A DNA stretch of 8,964 nucleotides from contig JAAYHP010000285.1 of the NCBI GenBank assembly GCA_012735355.1, positions 1 through 8,964 on the forward strand. Reading direction: 5' to 3'. This stretch comes from Lysinibacillus sp. GTDB taxonomy: Bacteria; Bacillota; Bacilli; Bacillales_A; Planococcaceae. Positions 1 through 8,963 of the stretch are shown in pieces. Under the pieces are notes generated by a model. It did no database searches. It saw nothing but the letters and a program-made list of their open reading frames with translations, and was not told the DNA's origin. Within the stretch, counting starts at the first letter, position 1. Each line of letters opens with the position of its first letter. The position numbers were made by a program, and so were the translations under genes.

Positions 1-17
1 GAAAATGATGAGTTTTT

Positions 18-34
18 ACTTTTGTCCCAACCTC
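18..34 (-). other. Possible edge of an intergenic GAGGTTGGGACAAAAGT-type element
   Basis: On the minus strand this 17-mer follows the gyrA stop codon by about 28 bases, and its partner arm, if any, lies beyond the window. From memory, similar GAGGTTGGGACA strings occur repeatedly in intergenic regions of Bacilli, often as one arm of a hairpin. Only one copy is present here, so neither repetition nor pairing can be shown. The remaining bases of the 1-62 flank are AT-rich and show no terminator stem. Confidence 0.25.
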
Positions 35-401
35 TTTATTTATATAAATCATATTAAATTATTTACTCTTCATTTGAATTTTCGTCCTCATTATTCAAAG
101 GAGCTTCTTCATTATTTCCTTCGTTCAATGATTCATCTTCTTCATTTTCTTCTTTTTTGACTCTTGCTACCGTCGCTACATATTCATCTTCCGCTAGTCG
201 AATCAATCGAACACCTTGAGTATTACGTCCGATACGGGAAATGTCATTAACATCCATCCGGATTAAAATACCGTTCACAGTAATTAACATTATATCTTCG
301 GTACCATCAACTGTTTTCACAGAACACATCGGCCCGTTTTTCTCAGTAATTTGGATTGTTTTAATACCTACGCCTCCACGATTTTGAGGGCGATATTCAG
401 A

Positions 402-404
402 TTA
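402..404 (-). other. Second in-frame TAA in gyrA (codon 726)
   Basis: The stop follows the pinwheel motif GYGKRTP and precedes SEYRPQNRGGVG in the same frame. Relatives read GKRTP-x-EYR here, with Glu (GAA) or another sense codon at the stop position, so one G-to-T change would explain it. The homologous sequence downstream stays in frame to the natural end. The next in-frame ATG (327-329) is about 72 bases on and has no convincing ribosome binding site, so reinitiation is unlikely. Confidence 0.9.
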
Positions 405-1565
405 TGGTGTTCGTTTACCATATCCTTTTTCAGTAACAACTAAAATATCTTGACCTGGTTCGACAATTTCCATACCGACTACCCAGTCATCATCTCTAAG
501 TTTGATGCCGCGAACCCCAGCAGCTGTACGCCCCATTTCCCGAACATCTTTTTCATCGAAACGAATTAGCATACCATTTCTCGTACCAATAATAATTTGT
601 TTTGTACCATCCGTTACGTGAACAGATATTAATTCATCATCTTCGTGTAAATGGATAGCTATTAAACCGTTATTGCGAATATTGGCAAACTGGGATAACG
701 ATGTACGTTTTGTAATGCCTGTTTTAGTAGTAAAAATGAAATAAGCATTTTCATTATATTCTTTAACTCGTATCATCGCCGTTACTTTTTCTTCTTTATC
801 TAAATTAAGTAAATTGACGATTGGTAAACCTTTAGCAGTGCGGCCGTATTCAGGGATTTCGTATCCTTTTGCTCGATATACTTTCCCTTTTGAAGTAAAG
901 AATAAAATTACATCATGGGTAGATGTAAATAGCAAATGCTCTACGAAATCATCTTCATGAGTCCCCATTCCTTGAACTCCGCGACCGCCACGTTTTTGGC
1001 TACGATACGTGTTGGAAGCTAGTCTCTTTATGTAACCTTTATGCGTTAACGTTACAACGGAGTCTTCTTCTGGAATTAAGTCCTCATCCTCTAACATTTC
1101 TGGGCCACCTGCAGTAATTTCTGTACGGCGTGTATCGTTATATTTTTCTTTAATTTCTAACAGCTCTGTTTTGATAATATCAACAATTTTCGCCTCGTCA
1201 GCTAATATCGCTTTTAACTCAGCAATTAACTTTACAAGTTCTTGATATTCATCTTCTATTTTTTCCCGTTCTAGACCGCTCAAGCGTACGAGACGCATAT
1301 CTAAAATAGCTTGCGCTTGTCTTTCAGTTAAATTAAATCGTTCCATTAATACTGGTTTCGCTTCGTCACCTGTACGAGATGAACGGATGATATTAATAAT
1401 TTCGTCAATATGATCAAGAGCGATTCGTAAACCTTCTAAAATATGCGCTCTGTCTTCCGCCTTTTTCAATTCAAATTGCGTACGACGAGTAATTACTTCT
1501 TTTTGATGCTCCAAATAATAATGCAATACTTCTTTTAAGCTTAATACTTTCGGTTGCCCATTTAC

Positions 1566-1568
1566 TTA
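1566..1568 (-). other. First in-frame TAA in gyrA (codon 338)
   Basis: The stop sits between NMLA and VNGQPKVL. B. subtilis GyrA reads NMLALVNGQPKVL, so the TAA replaces a conserved Leu; one T-to-A change from TTA would create it. The next usable in-frame start is a TTG at 1524-1526, with only a weak AAGAAG upstream. Termination here would leave a 337-residue fragment with Tyr124 but without the dimerising C-gate. Confidence 0.92.
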
Positions 1569-2600
1569 AGCGAGCATATTCACACTAAAGTTAGTTTGCA
1601 TTGCCGTATGTTTATACAAATTATTTAAAATCACATTGGCATTCGCATCTTTTCGTACCTCAATAACGATTCGCATTCCTCGACGGTCAGATTCATCCCG
1701 CAAGTTAGTTATGCCGTCAATTCTCTTATCCCGAACTAATTCTGCAATTTTTTCAATTAACTTCGCTTTATTAACTTGATAAGGTATTTCGGTTACGATA
1801 ATTGCTTCTTTTCCAGTTGAACTTGTTTCAATTTCAACTTTCGCACGAGTTACAATCGTTCCTCGACCTGTTTCATAGGCTCTTCGAATTCCGCTGCGAC
1901 CTAAAATAAGTCCACCTGTAGGGAAATCCGGTCCTGGAATCACTTCCATTAGTTCTTCTGTAGTAATGGCAGGATTTTCAGCTAAAGCAATAACAGCATC
2001 AATCGTTTCACCTAATTGATGTGGGGGAATGTTCGTCGCCATTCCTACAGCAATTCCCGATGCACCGTTCACAAGTAAGTTAGGAAAACGGGCAGGTAAT
2101 ACTTTCGGTTCTTTCTCCGTACCATCGTAGTTCGGATCATAATCAATCGTGTCTTTATTAATATCCCGTAACATTTCCATCGCAATTTTAGACATGCGAG
2201 ATTCGGTATAACGCATCGCTGCTGCTCCATCACCATCAACAGAACCGAAGTTACCGTGACCATCGACTAATACGTAACGATAACTAAAATCTTGCGCCAT
2301 ACGTACCATCGCATCATAAATGGAAGAGTCACCATGAGGGTGATATTTCCCCATTACGTCCCCAACGATACGAGCGCTCTTTTTATAAGGTTTATCTGAA
2401 TAGTTTCCAAGTTCATGCATACCATATAAAATACGACGATGAACCGGTTTCAATCCATCTCTTACATCCGGTAATGCACGAGAGACGATAACACTCATTG
2501 CATAACTTAAAAAGGATGATTGTACTTCTTCACTTATTTTTATTTGTTTAACACCAGAATGTTGATTTTCAGACAACATAAATACCTCCTTTCATGCATA

Positions 2601-4540
<1,940 letters not shown>

Positions 4541-4552
4541 CTTTCATACCCT

Positions 4553-4583
4553 AGTATGCATTATTTTAAAAAAAACTTGTCAA
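4553..4583 (-). promoter_or_regulatory. Candidate sigma-A promoter for gyrB-gyrA
   Basis: A perfect -35 TTGACA (4578-4583) lies in the recF-gyrB gap, followed by T8A4. The best -10 is CATACT (4553-4558), preceded by TG (4559-4560). The 19-base spacing is longer than ideal, so the -10 assignment is tentative. A gyrB promoter separate from the recF transcript fits what is known in B. subtilis. Confidence 0.4.
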
Positions 4584-4605
4584 TATATGTTTTAAATGTG
4601 AGAAG

Positions 4606-5721
4606 TTATTCCTTTTCAACTTTACCTTGTTTCACGTGAAACATTTTTGCATGTTGTATCGTATCGTGATGAATTCCATCTACACTTGTCGTTGTTACAA
4701 ATGTTTGAACTTCCTCTTGAATCGTGTTCAATAATTGTGACTGACGATAATCATCCAATTCAGACAATACATCATCCAAAAGTAAAATAGGTGCTTCTCT
4801 CGTTTCTTGTTTTATTAATTCAATTTCTGCTAATTTCAAGGACAAGGCTGTCGTTCTTTGTTGCCCTTGGGAACCATATGTTTGCACATCATAACCATTG
4901 ACTAAAAATTGTAAATCATCTCGATGGGGCCCAACTAATGTAATTCCCCTTTCAATTTCCTTTTGCTTTACTTCCGAAACTTTTTCTGTTAAGTATGTAG
5001 CCATCTTTTCAGCAGTCCAATCCTTTTCAATCCCTTTCGTAGGAAAATACTTGATTGTCAACTTTTCCAACCCTTTGGAAATACCAGAATGAATCTTCTC
5101 TGCCCAAACTTGCAAAAGATCAACGAATTCAAATCTTTTACGAATAATTTGTACTGCCGATTGAACGTATTGTTCTGTATAAATGTCAAATAACATTTCA
5201 TCGATTTTCTGTTTTCCTTGATTCATTTTTAACAGTTGATTTCTTTGTTTTAGAAGCTTATGGAAGTTTAATAATTCATGTAAATATACGGGGGAAATTT
5301 GGCCAATTTCCATATCTATGAAGCGTCTGCGTACTTGAGGGCTTCCCTTTACAATATTTAAATCTTCCGGTGCAAACATCACGACATTTACTTGACCAAT
5401 ATAGTTACTCAGTTTAGTTTGTTCAATATGGTTTACCCTTCCTTTTTTTCCTTTTTTAGTAATTGTTAGTTCTAAAGGAAATTGACCATATCGATTCTTT
5501 ATATCCCCTTTTATTTTACCATAGTCTGTTTCCCAACGGATTAATTCTTTATCGTTGCTCGTTCGATGGGATTTCGCCATAGCTAAAACATAAATGGATT
5601 CTAATATATTTGTTTTACCTTGAGCATTCTCCCCAATTAGAACGTTAATTTTCGGGGAAAATTCCAAGTCTAATGTTTCATAATTACGGTAATTGGTTAG
5701 TTGCAAACGTTCAATAATCAT
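4606..5721 (-). CDS. recF: DNA replication and repair protein RecF
   Basis: RecF is an SMC/Rad50-like ATPase that, with RecO and RecR, helps place RecA on gapped DNA at stalled forks. The 371-residue protein (B. subtilis about 370) has the full ABC-type head: Walker A GENAQGKT at 30-37, the family motif GPHRDD near 264-269, signature YGSQGQQRT at 282-290, Walker B ILLLDD at 312-317, D-loop SELD at 320-323 and a C-terminal FVTTTS switch strand. The ATG overlaps the yaaA stop as TAATG, with GGAG seven bases upstream inside yaaA, so the two genes are translationally coupled. The C-terminal MFHVKQ is encoded by a perfect parS palindrome, so those residues are probably shaped by the DNA site. In B. 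subtilis remB follows recF; here gyrB follows after about 79 bases. The gene looks intact. Confidence 0.97.
   Translation of the reverse strand: MIIERLQLTNYRNYETLDLEFSPKINVLIGENAQGKTNILESIYVLAMAKSHRTSNDKELIRWETDYGKIKGDIKNRYGQFPLELTITKKGKKGRVNHIEQTKLSNYIGQVNVVMFAPEDLNIVKGSPQVRRRFIDMEIGQISPVYLHELLNFHKLLKQRNQLLKMNQGKQKIDEMLFDIYTEQYVQSAVQIIRKRFEFVDLLQVWAEKIHSGISKGLEKLTIKYFPTKGIEKDWTAEKMATYLTEKVSEVKQKEIERGITLVGPHRDDLQFLVNGYDVQTYGSQGQQRTTALSLKLAEIELIKQETREAPILLLDDVLSELDDYRQSQLLNTIQEEVQTFVTTTSVDGIHHDTIQHAKMFHVKQGKVEKE
4628..4643. other. parS: parS centromere site (ParB/Spo0J binding)
   Basis: TGTTTCACGTGAAACA is a perfect 16-bp palindrome that matches the bacterial parS consensus TGTTNCACGTGNAACA exactly. 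It lies inside the last codons of recF, encoding MFHVKQ, about 2.7 kb from the origin unwinding region. In Bacillales, ParB (Spo0J) loads at origin-proximal parS sites, spreads as a CTP-dependent clamp and recruits SMC. Function is inferred from the exact match and position; parA and parB are outside the window. Confidence 0.93.
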
Positions 5722-5948
5722 TACTTTTCTCCGTTCTTGTTTACAATCACAAATCTACCACAACCTGGAATATTCACAACGTCACCATTTCTAAGTTTAC
5801 GACCACGACGTTTTTCAACTTCACCGTTTACATAAACGTCTGTCTCCTCCAAAAACCATTTTGCCATACCACCTGAGCTAATTGCATCAGTAATTTTTAA
5901 TGCTTGACCTAGAGTAATAAATTCGGTATCAATTACTATTTCATTCAA
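5721..5948 (-). CDS. yaaA: S4-domain RNA-binding protein YaaA
   Basis: This is a 75-residue S4-like protein found next to recF in Bacillales (B. subtilis YaaA is 71 residues). Proteins of this family bind structured RNA, and YaaA has been linked to ribosome assembly; that role is family knowledge, not something the sequence shows. The S4 core is clear: [14 protein letters not shown], then SGGMAKWFL near 25-33, VYVNGE near 38-43, and the basic turn [13 protein letters not shown] near 46-58. There is no other domain, signal peptide or membrane segment. The start is TTG, with GGAGG ten bases upstream; the nearby ATG codons are out of frame or too close to the ribosome binding site. It overlaps recF by one base and is separated from dnaN by a terminator, so it begins its own transcription unit. 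Confidence 0.93.
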   Translation of the reverse strand: MNEIVIDTEFITLGQALKITDAISSGGMAKWFLEETDVYVNGEVEKRRGRKLRNGDVVNIPGCGRFVIVNKNGEK

Positions 5949-5958
5949 ATAAATTCAT

Positions 5959-5963
5959 CCTCC
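5959..5963 (-). promoter_or_regulatory. yaaA ribosome binding site (selects a TTG start)
   Basis: The minus strand reads CGGAGGATGAATTTATTTG. GGAGG is ten bases before the TTG at 5946-5948. The ATG that follows it after one base runs into TGA after five codons. The TTG opens the only frame that matches the YaaA N-terminus. Confidence 0.6.
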
Positions 5964-6033
5964 GTTATCGAACATCTATCATTTTATCTTACCCTAACTT
6001 TCGTAAATACGCCAAGAAAAGCTATGTATGCCA

Positions 6034-6061
6034 ATATTAATTTTTGACGAAAAACTGTCAA
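6034..6061 (-). promoter_or_regulatory. Candidate promoter for yaaA-recF
   Basis: A perfect -35 TTGACA (6056-6061) and a 4-of-6 -10 TAATAT (6034-6039) are 16 bases apart, downstream of the dnaN terminator and about 86 bases before the yaaA start. A 6-bp inverted repeat TTTGAC...GTCAAA overlaps the -35 and could be an operator. A second, weaker option is TTGGCG with TAAGAT, 18 bases apart, closer to yaaA. Confidence 0.45.
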
Positions 6062-6093
6062 ATCAAACCTTCAACGGCCGGTTACCATTTTAT

Positions 6094-6110
6094 GTATTTT
6101 ATAAAAATAC
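6094..6110. repeat. 7-bp inverted repeat in the yaaA leader
   Basis: GTATTTT and AAAATAC flank a 3-base loop, a perfect but AT-only stem apart from the terminal G-C pair. It lies between the dnaN terminator and the candidate yaaA promoter. It is too weak to terminate transcription by itself; a protein-binding site is possible but unproven. Confidence 0.35.
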
Positions 6111-6141
6111 CGAATATTATATCTACATTTCATTTGCTAAC

Positions 6142-6184
6142 AAAAAAGTGTAGACAAGTCTGAAACTAGATTGTCTACACCTTT
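6142..6184 (-). terminator. Intrinsic terminator after dnaN
   Basis: On the minus strand GTGTAGACAA pairs perfectly with TTGTCTACAC across a 13-base loop and is followed by six T. Outside the core, AAAG pairs with the first T's (one G-U and three A-U pairs), extending the stem to 14. It begins five bases after the dnaN TGA, so it ends the dnaA-dnaN transcript and separates it from yaaA-recF. Confidence 0.88.
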
Positions 6185-6189
6185 AAAAA

Positions 6190-7326
6190 TCAGTATGTTC
6201 TTACTGGTAATATTAATTGCAAGATTGAATCATCATGAACAGATCGTAAAATGAATGGACGCATAGCCCCTGTAAATTGAATAATTACATCTTGTCCATC
6301 GATAGCTTTTAAAGCCTCCATCATATATTTCGCACTGAAAGAAATAATTAAATCTTCTCCATCAAGGGATTCCACTGGAATTTGTTCCTCTACTTTACCG
6401 ATTTCAGGAGAATTTGAAGAAATTTTCACTAGATTTCCTTCCAATGTTTCAAAGCGAACAACATTATTCCGATCTTCTCTAGCAACTAGAGACGCTCGAT
6501 CAATTGCTTGTAATAATGTTTTACCGTTTAGCGTAATATTTGTTTTAAATTCAGCAGGAATTAAACGAGTAGTATCTGGATAGTTCCCTTCTAACAAACG
6601 TGAGAAAAATAAAACATGATCCGTTTTGAATAATACTTGTTGATTCGTCATAGTAATTTCTACAGGACTATTTGTTTCACTTAAGATTTTACTTAATTCA
6701 TTCAAGCTTTTTCCTGGAATAACGACTGAATCAATATTGCTAGGTAATTTTTCTAGTTTTGCTTTTCTTCTCGCTAAGCGGTGACTATCGGTTGCAACAC
6801 AGACTAATTCATCGTTTTCAATCATCCAGTTAACCCCTGTTAATACTGGTCTACTTTCGCTTGTAGCAACGGCAAAAACTGTTTCACGAATGATGGATTT
6901 CAATAAATCAGCTGGGATTTCAAATTGATTGTCCGTAGAAATCTCCGGTAATAAAGGATATTCTGAAGCATCTGAACCGATTAAATGGAATTCAGTTTTT
7001 CCAGAACGAATGTGAGTTTGTAATTCATTCGTTACTTCTATTTCAACATCATTCGTAGGTAATTTTCGTACAATTTCATTAAACATCCGTGCTTGTAAAA
7101 CGATGGAGCCTGTTTCTGCAACGTTAATAATTTGATCGCCATTTTCTTCAGCAGGGATAAAAGTTTGAATTGTAATATCGGCATCGGATCCAGTCAAACG
7201 TATTCCTTCTTCTGTTACGTCAATTTTTATACCCGTTAAAATTGGAATTGTTGTTTTGGAACTAATCGCTTTTGTTACGTCGTTTAGTCCATCCAACAAC
7301 CGATCACGCAAAATGTCAAATTTCAT
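6190..7326 (-). CDS. dnaN: DNA polymerase III beta subunit (sliding clamp)
   Basis: DnaN is the ring-shaped beta clamp: a homodimer that encircles DNA, tethers the replicative polymerase, and docks MutS, DnaE, ligase and other partners through their QLxLF-type peptides. The 378-residue protein has the usual family length and starts MKFDILRDRLLDGL; it ends in QLILPVRTY, the conserved C-terminal strand that helps form the peptide pocket. Three similar clamp domains of about 125 residues can be placed near 1-125, 126-250 and 251-378. Typical motifs are VLTGVNW and ATDSHRLARR in the middle domain and GAMRPFILR near the end. ATG is preceded by GAGG at seven bases. It follows dnaA with no terminator between, so the two are probably co-transcribed through the origin spacer, and it ends at a strong terminator. 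No damage is seen. Confidence 0.98.
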   Translation of the reverse strand: MKFDILRDRLLDGLNDVTKAISSKTTIPILTGIKIDVTEEGIRLTGSDADITIQTFIPAEENGDQIINVAETGSIVLQARMFNEIVRKLPTNDVEIEVTNELQTHIRSGKTEFHLIGSDASEYPLLPEISTDNQFEIPADLLKSIIRETVFAVATSESRPVLTGVNWMIENDELVCVATDSHRLARRKAKLEKLPSNIDSVVIPGKSLNELSKILSETNSPVEITMTNQQVLFKTDHVLFFSRLLEGNYPDTTRLIPAEFKTNITLNGKTLLQAIDRASLVAREDRNNVVRFETLEGNLVKISSNSPEIGKVEEQIPVESLDGEDLIISFSAKYMMEALKAIDGQDVIIQFTGAMRPFILRSVHDDSILQLILPVRTY

Positions 7327-7367
7327 CGTTATACCTCACTTATAAATTATTATTTTTTTAAATAAAT

Positions 7368-7385
7368 TAATAGAAATAGTAATAG
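7368..7385 (+). other. DnaA-trio array at the unwinding element
   Basis: Read on plus, the sequence is TAATAGAAATAGTAATAG: six triplets TAA-TAG-AAA-TAG-TAA-TAG. Read 3' to 5' they give GAT, AAT, GAT, AAA, GAT, AAT, fitting the published B. subtilis DnaA-trio pattern of purine-A-T/A repeats. They start about 4 bases from the nearest (degenerate) box and 12 from the perfect box at 7398-7406, pointing into the AT-rich element. In B. subtilis, DnaA filaments bind such triplets as single-stranded DNA to open the origin. Confidence 0.8.
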
Positions 7386-7397
7386 GTGCTGTGGATT

Positions 7398-7406
7398 TGT
7401 GGATAA
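7398..7406 (-). other. DnaA box next to the unwinding element
   Basis: This is a perfect TTATCCACA on the minus strand. A degenerate copy (AAATCCACA, 7390-7398) shares its last base and leads into the DnaA-trios. Its position and orientation correspond to the anchoring boxes beside the B. subtilis unwinding element. Confidence 0.85.
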
Positions 7407-7481
7407 GCGGTTTAAAGCTAATAATATTAACATATCCACATGTTGATACTTTGTGAATATAGTTGTGTAAAAAAACTTGCG

Positions 7482-7490
7482 TTATCCACA
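7482..7490 (+). other. DnaA box just after the dnaA stop codon
   Basis: This is a perfect TTATCCACA on the plus strand, three bases beyond the dnaA TAA. It marks the dnaA-proximal edge of the downstream box cluster. Confidence 0.85.
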
Positions 7491-7493
7491 GTG

Positions 7494-8837
7494 TTATTTT
7501 CCTAACACGCTTCGAATTTGTTTAATATCTTCTTGTAATTGTTGATCTTCCTTTAATAACTTTTCGATTTTTTCATGGGCATGGATGACCGTCGTATGAT
7601 CCCTACCTCCAAATTCTTCACCAATCTTAGGCAATGAGAAATCAGTAAGTTCACGTGATAAATACATCGCAACTTGCCTTGGGAATGCAATTGATTTTGT
7701 TCTTTTTTTAGCAGCAAAGTCTTCTAAACGAATGTTGTAATACTCTCCTACAGCCTTTTGAATGTCTAAAATCGTAACCACTTTTGGCTTCGTGTTTGGA
7801 ATAATGTCTTTCAGTGCTTCTTTTGCTAATTCTGCAGTGATATCTTTGTTTACTAAAGATGAATAAGCCACTACGCGAATAAGAGCACCTTCAAGTTCAC
7901 GGATGTTCGTATCAATTTGATTGGCAATGTAATGCATCACTTCATTAGGAATATCTAGCCCATCAGCCTTCGCCTTTTTCCTTAAAATAGCGATTCTCGT
8001 TTCTAAATCGGGAGGGGTAATGTCTGTTATTAATCCCCATTCAAATCGAGAACGCAGGCGATCTTCTAAAGTTGGTATCTCCTTAGGTGGGCGATCACTT
8101 GAAATGACAATTTGCTTTGATTCCGTGTGTAATGTATTAAATGTGTGGAAAAATTCTTCTTGAGTTGATTCTTTTCCAGCTAAAAATTGAATATCATCAA
8201 TTAATAGGACATCAACATTGCGATACTTGTTTCGAAAATCTTCGGCTTTATTATCACGAATCGAGTTAATAAATTCGTTCGTGAATTTTTCAGAAGATAA
8301 ATAAACAACTTTAGCGTTTGGGTTATGTTCTAATACATAATGGCCGATGGCGTGCATTAAATGGGTTTTTCCTAAACCTACTCCTCCATAAATAAAGAAT
8401 GGATTGTAGGCCTTTGCTGGTGCTTCAGCGACAGCGAGAGATGCAGCGTGGGCAAATCGATTTCCTGAACCGATGACAAAGGTGTCAAAGGTATATTTAG
8501 GATTTAACATGCTATGCGAGTTTTCATAATGCTCGTGATTCCTAGCTTGAATTTTGGGAGCAGGAATATCAAAATCACCGTCTTTATCGTCTTTTTGTAC
8601 AACAAACTTAATGAACAAGTCCTCACCAGTTAATTCAGTCAAAATCCCCGCAATTAACTGTACATAGTGATTTTCTAACCATTCTCGGGTGAATGAATTG
8701 GGGGCTGCAATTGTAACTTCCGAACCGTTATAAGAGAGCAATTTCGTTGATGCTAACCATGTCTCAAAGCTTGGTTTTGAAATTTGTTGTTCGACTTTGG
8801 CCAGGACTTTGTTCCATAATTCATTTAAATGTTCCAA
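7494..8837 (-). CDS. dnaA: Chromosomal replication initiator protein DnaA
   Basis: DnaA is the AAA+ ATPase that binds DnaA boxes, forms a filament at oriC, melts the unwinding element and recruits the helicase; it also acts as a transcription factor, often on its own promoter. The 447-residue protein (B. subtilis 446) has domain I near 1-85 (KPSFETWL), a short variable linker near 86-108, the AAA+ domain III from [12 protein letters not shown], with Walker A GGVGLGKT at 151-158, Walker B LLIDDIQ at 211-217 and the SSDRPP sensor segment from 246, and domain IV with the box-binding signature [14 protein letters not shown] at 411-424. The start is TTG, with AGGAG eight bases upstream; MEHLNELW matches the family N-terminus. 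Box clusters flank the gene on both sides. No damage is seen. Confidence 0.98.
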   Translation of the reverse strand: MEHLNELWNKVLAKVEQQISKPSFETWLASTKLLSYNGSEVTIAAPNSFTREWLENHYVQLIAGILTELTGEDLFIKFVVQKDDKDGDFDIPAPKIQARNHEHYENSHSMLNPKYTFDTFVIGSGNRFAHAASLAVAEAPAKAYNPFFIYGGVGLGKTHLMHAIGHYVLEHNPNAKVVYLSSEKFTNEFINSIRDNKAEDFRNKYRNVDVLLIDDIQFLAGKESTQEEFFHTFNTLHTESKQIVISSDRPPKEIPTLEDRLRSRFEWGLITDITPPDLETRIAILRKKAKADGLDIPNEVMHYIANQIDTNIRELEGALIRVVAYSSLVNKDITAELAKEALKDIIPNTKPKVVTILDIQKAVGEYYNIRLEDFAAKKRTKSIAFPRQVAMYLSRELTDFSLPKIGEEFGGRDHTTVIHAHEKIEKLLKEDQQLQEDIKQIRSVLGK

Positions 8838-8845
8838 GCCTGTGA

Positions 8846-8850
8846 CTCCT
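8846..8850 (-). promoter_or_regulatory. dnaA ribosome binding site (selects a TTG start)
   Basis: AGGAG lies eight bases upstream of TTG at 8835-8837. No in-frame ATG is available near the conserved N-terminus, so TTG is the natural start and would moderate DnaA synthesis. Confidence 0.75.
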
Positions 8851-8871
8851 TTACTATTTTTTATTTATTTT

Positions 8872-8900
8872 AAAATGAAAAATTTCATCCAAAATGAAAT
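8872..8900. repeat. Inverted and direct TTTCATTTT repeats in the dnaA leader
   Basis: On the minus strand TTTCATTTT occurs at 8891-8899 and again at 8872-8880, with starts 19 bases apart. Between them is an opposite copy, making a perfect 7-bp inverted repeat ATTTCAT/ATGAAAT (8882-8888 and 8894-8900, loop of 5). It lies between the candidate promoter and the ribosome binding site. It may be a protein-binding site or a weak hairpin; no known operator is recognised. Confidence 0.4.
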
Positions 8901-8915
8901 GTATCGTTCCATTTT

Positions 8916-8944
8916 ATTTTATTTGTAATCATATTAAAACACAA
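8916..8944 (-). promoter_or_regulatory. Candidate dnaA promoter
   Basis: The -10 TAAAAT (8916-8921, 5 of 6) and -35 TTGTGT (8939-8944, 3 of 6) are 17 bases apart. The site is 10 bases downstream of a perfect DnaA box, which would allow autoregulation. The -35 is weak and the region is so AT-rich that other registers are possible. Confidence 0.35.
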
Positions 8945-8954
8945 AATCACAACC

Positions 8955-8963
8955 TGTGGATAA
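8955..8963 (-). other. DnaA box upstream of dnaA
   Basis: TTATCCACA on the minus strand is a perfect match at the very edge of the window. It is probably the last member of the upstream box cluster of the bipartite Bacillus origin, the rest of which would lie beyond 8964 toward rpmH. Confidence 0.85.

Larger units (their letters stand above)
63..2579 (-). pseudogene. gyrA: DNA gyrase subunit A, interrupted by two in-frame TAA stops
   Basis: GyrA is the DNA-cleaving and DNA-wrapping subunit of gyrase (A2B2). The frame is continuous over 838 sense positions (B. subtilis GyrA is about 821), with ATG preceded by AAAGGAGG at a 5-base spacing, 21 bases after gyrB. Codons 338 and 726 are TAA. Segment 1 (1-337) holds the winged-helix domain: the [15 protein letters not shown] quinolone region with Ser85 and Asp89 (E. 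coli 83 and 87, sensitive-type residues) and catalytic Tyr124 in AMRYTESRM. Segment 2 (339-725) holds the coiled-coil/C-gate region, the GyrA box QKRGGRG at 528-534 and most beta-pinwheel blades. Segment 3 (727-838) finishes the pinwheel and ends in an acidic Glu/Asn tail. Identity is certain; loss of function is inferred, since the first stop removes the C-gate and the whole wrapping domain. Sequencing error is the main alternative, because gyrA is essential. Confidence 0.9.
7327..7493. other. oriC: oriC, unwinding part (dnaA-dnaN spacer)
   Basis: The spacer holds two perfect DnaA boxes (TTATCCACA at 7482-7490 on plus and 7398-7406 on minus), a one-mismatch box ATATCCACA (7432-7440, plus), and degenerate boxes TTTTACACA (7464-7472, minus), ATATTCACA (7452-7460, minus) and AAATCCACA (7390-7398, minus). 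Next come a short GC-containing step, DnaA-trios and an AT-rich stretch at 7341-7370. This matches the downstream half of the bipartite Bacillus origin, where DnaA melts DNA and helicase is loaded. Confidence 0.9.

Noticed and set aside
402..404. Programmed stop-codon readthrough
   Set aside because: The stops read TAA-G and TAA-T; TAA-T is an efficient termination context. No selenocysteine-type hairpin is evident after either stop, and such elements act at TGA.
402..1526. A naturally split gyrase A made as three polypeptides
   Set aside because: The break points fall inside conserved motifs, not domain borders. Homologous text continues in frame right through the stops, and the next starts (TTG 1526, ATG 329) lack ribosome binding sites.
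402..1568. TAA reassigned to an amino acid, which would make gyrA intact
   Set aside because: dnaA, yaaA, recF, gyrB and gyrA itself all end in TAA exactly where their families end, and the two internal TAA codons replace different residues (Leu; probably Glu).
2069..2263. 64-codon minus-strand frame overlapping gyrA
   Set aside because: It is an alternative frame of the gyrA catalytic region; codon signal and homology belong to gyrA.
6880..6888. TGTTTCACG in dnaN as a parS half-site
   Set aside because: The second half (AATGATG) does not match; a lone half is expected by chance.
7647..7662. Second parS candidate around CACGTG in dnaA
   Set aside because: Only the CACGTG core and a few flanking bases match; the outer arms (AAGTT / ATAAA) break the palindrome.
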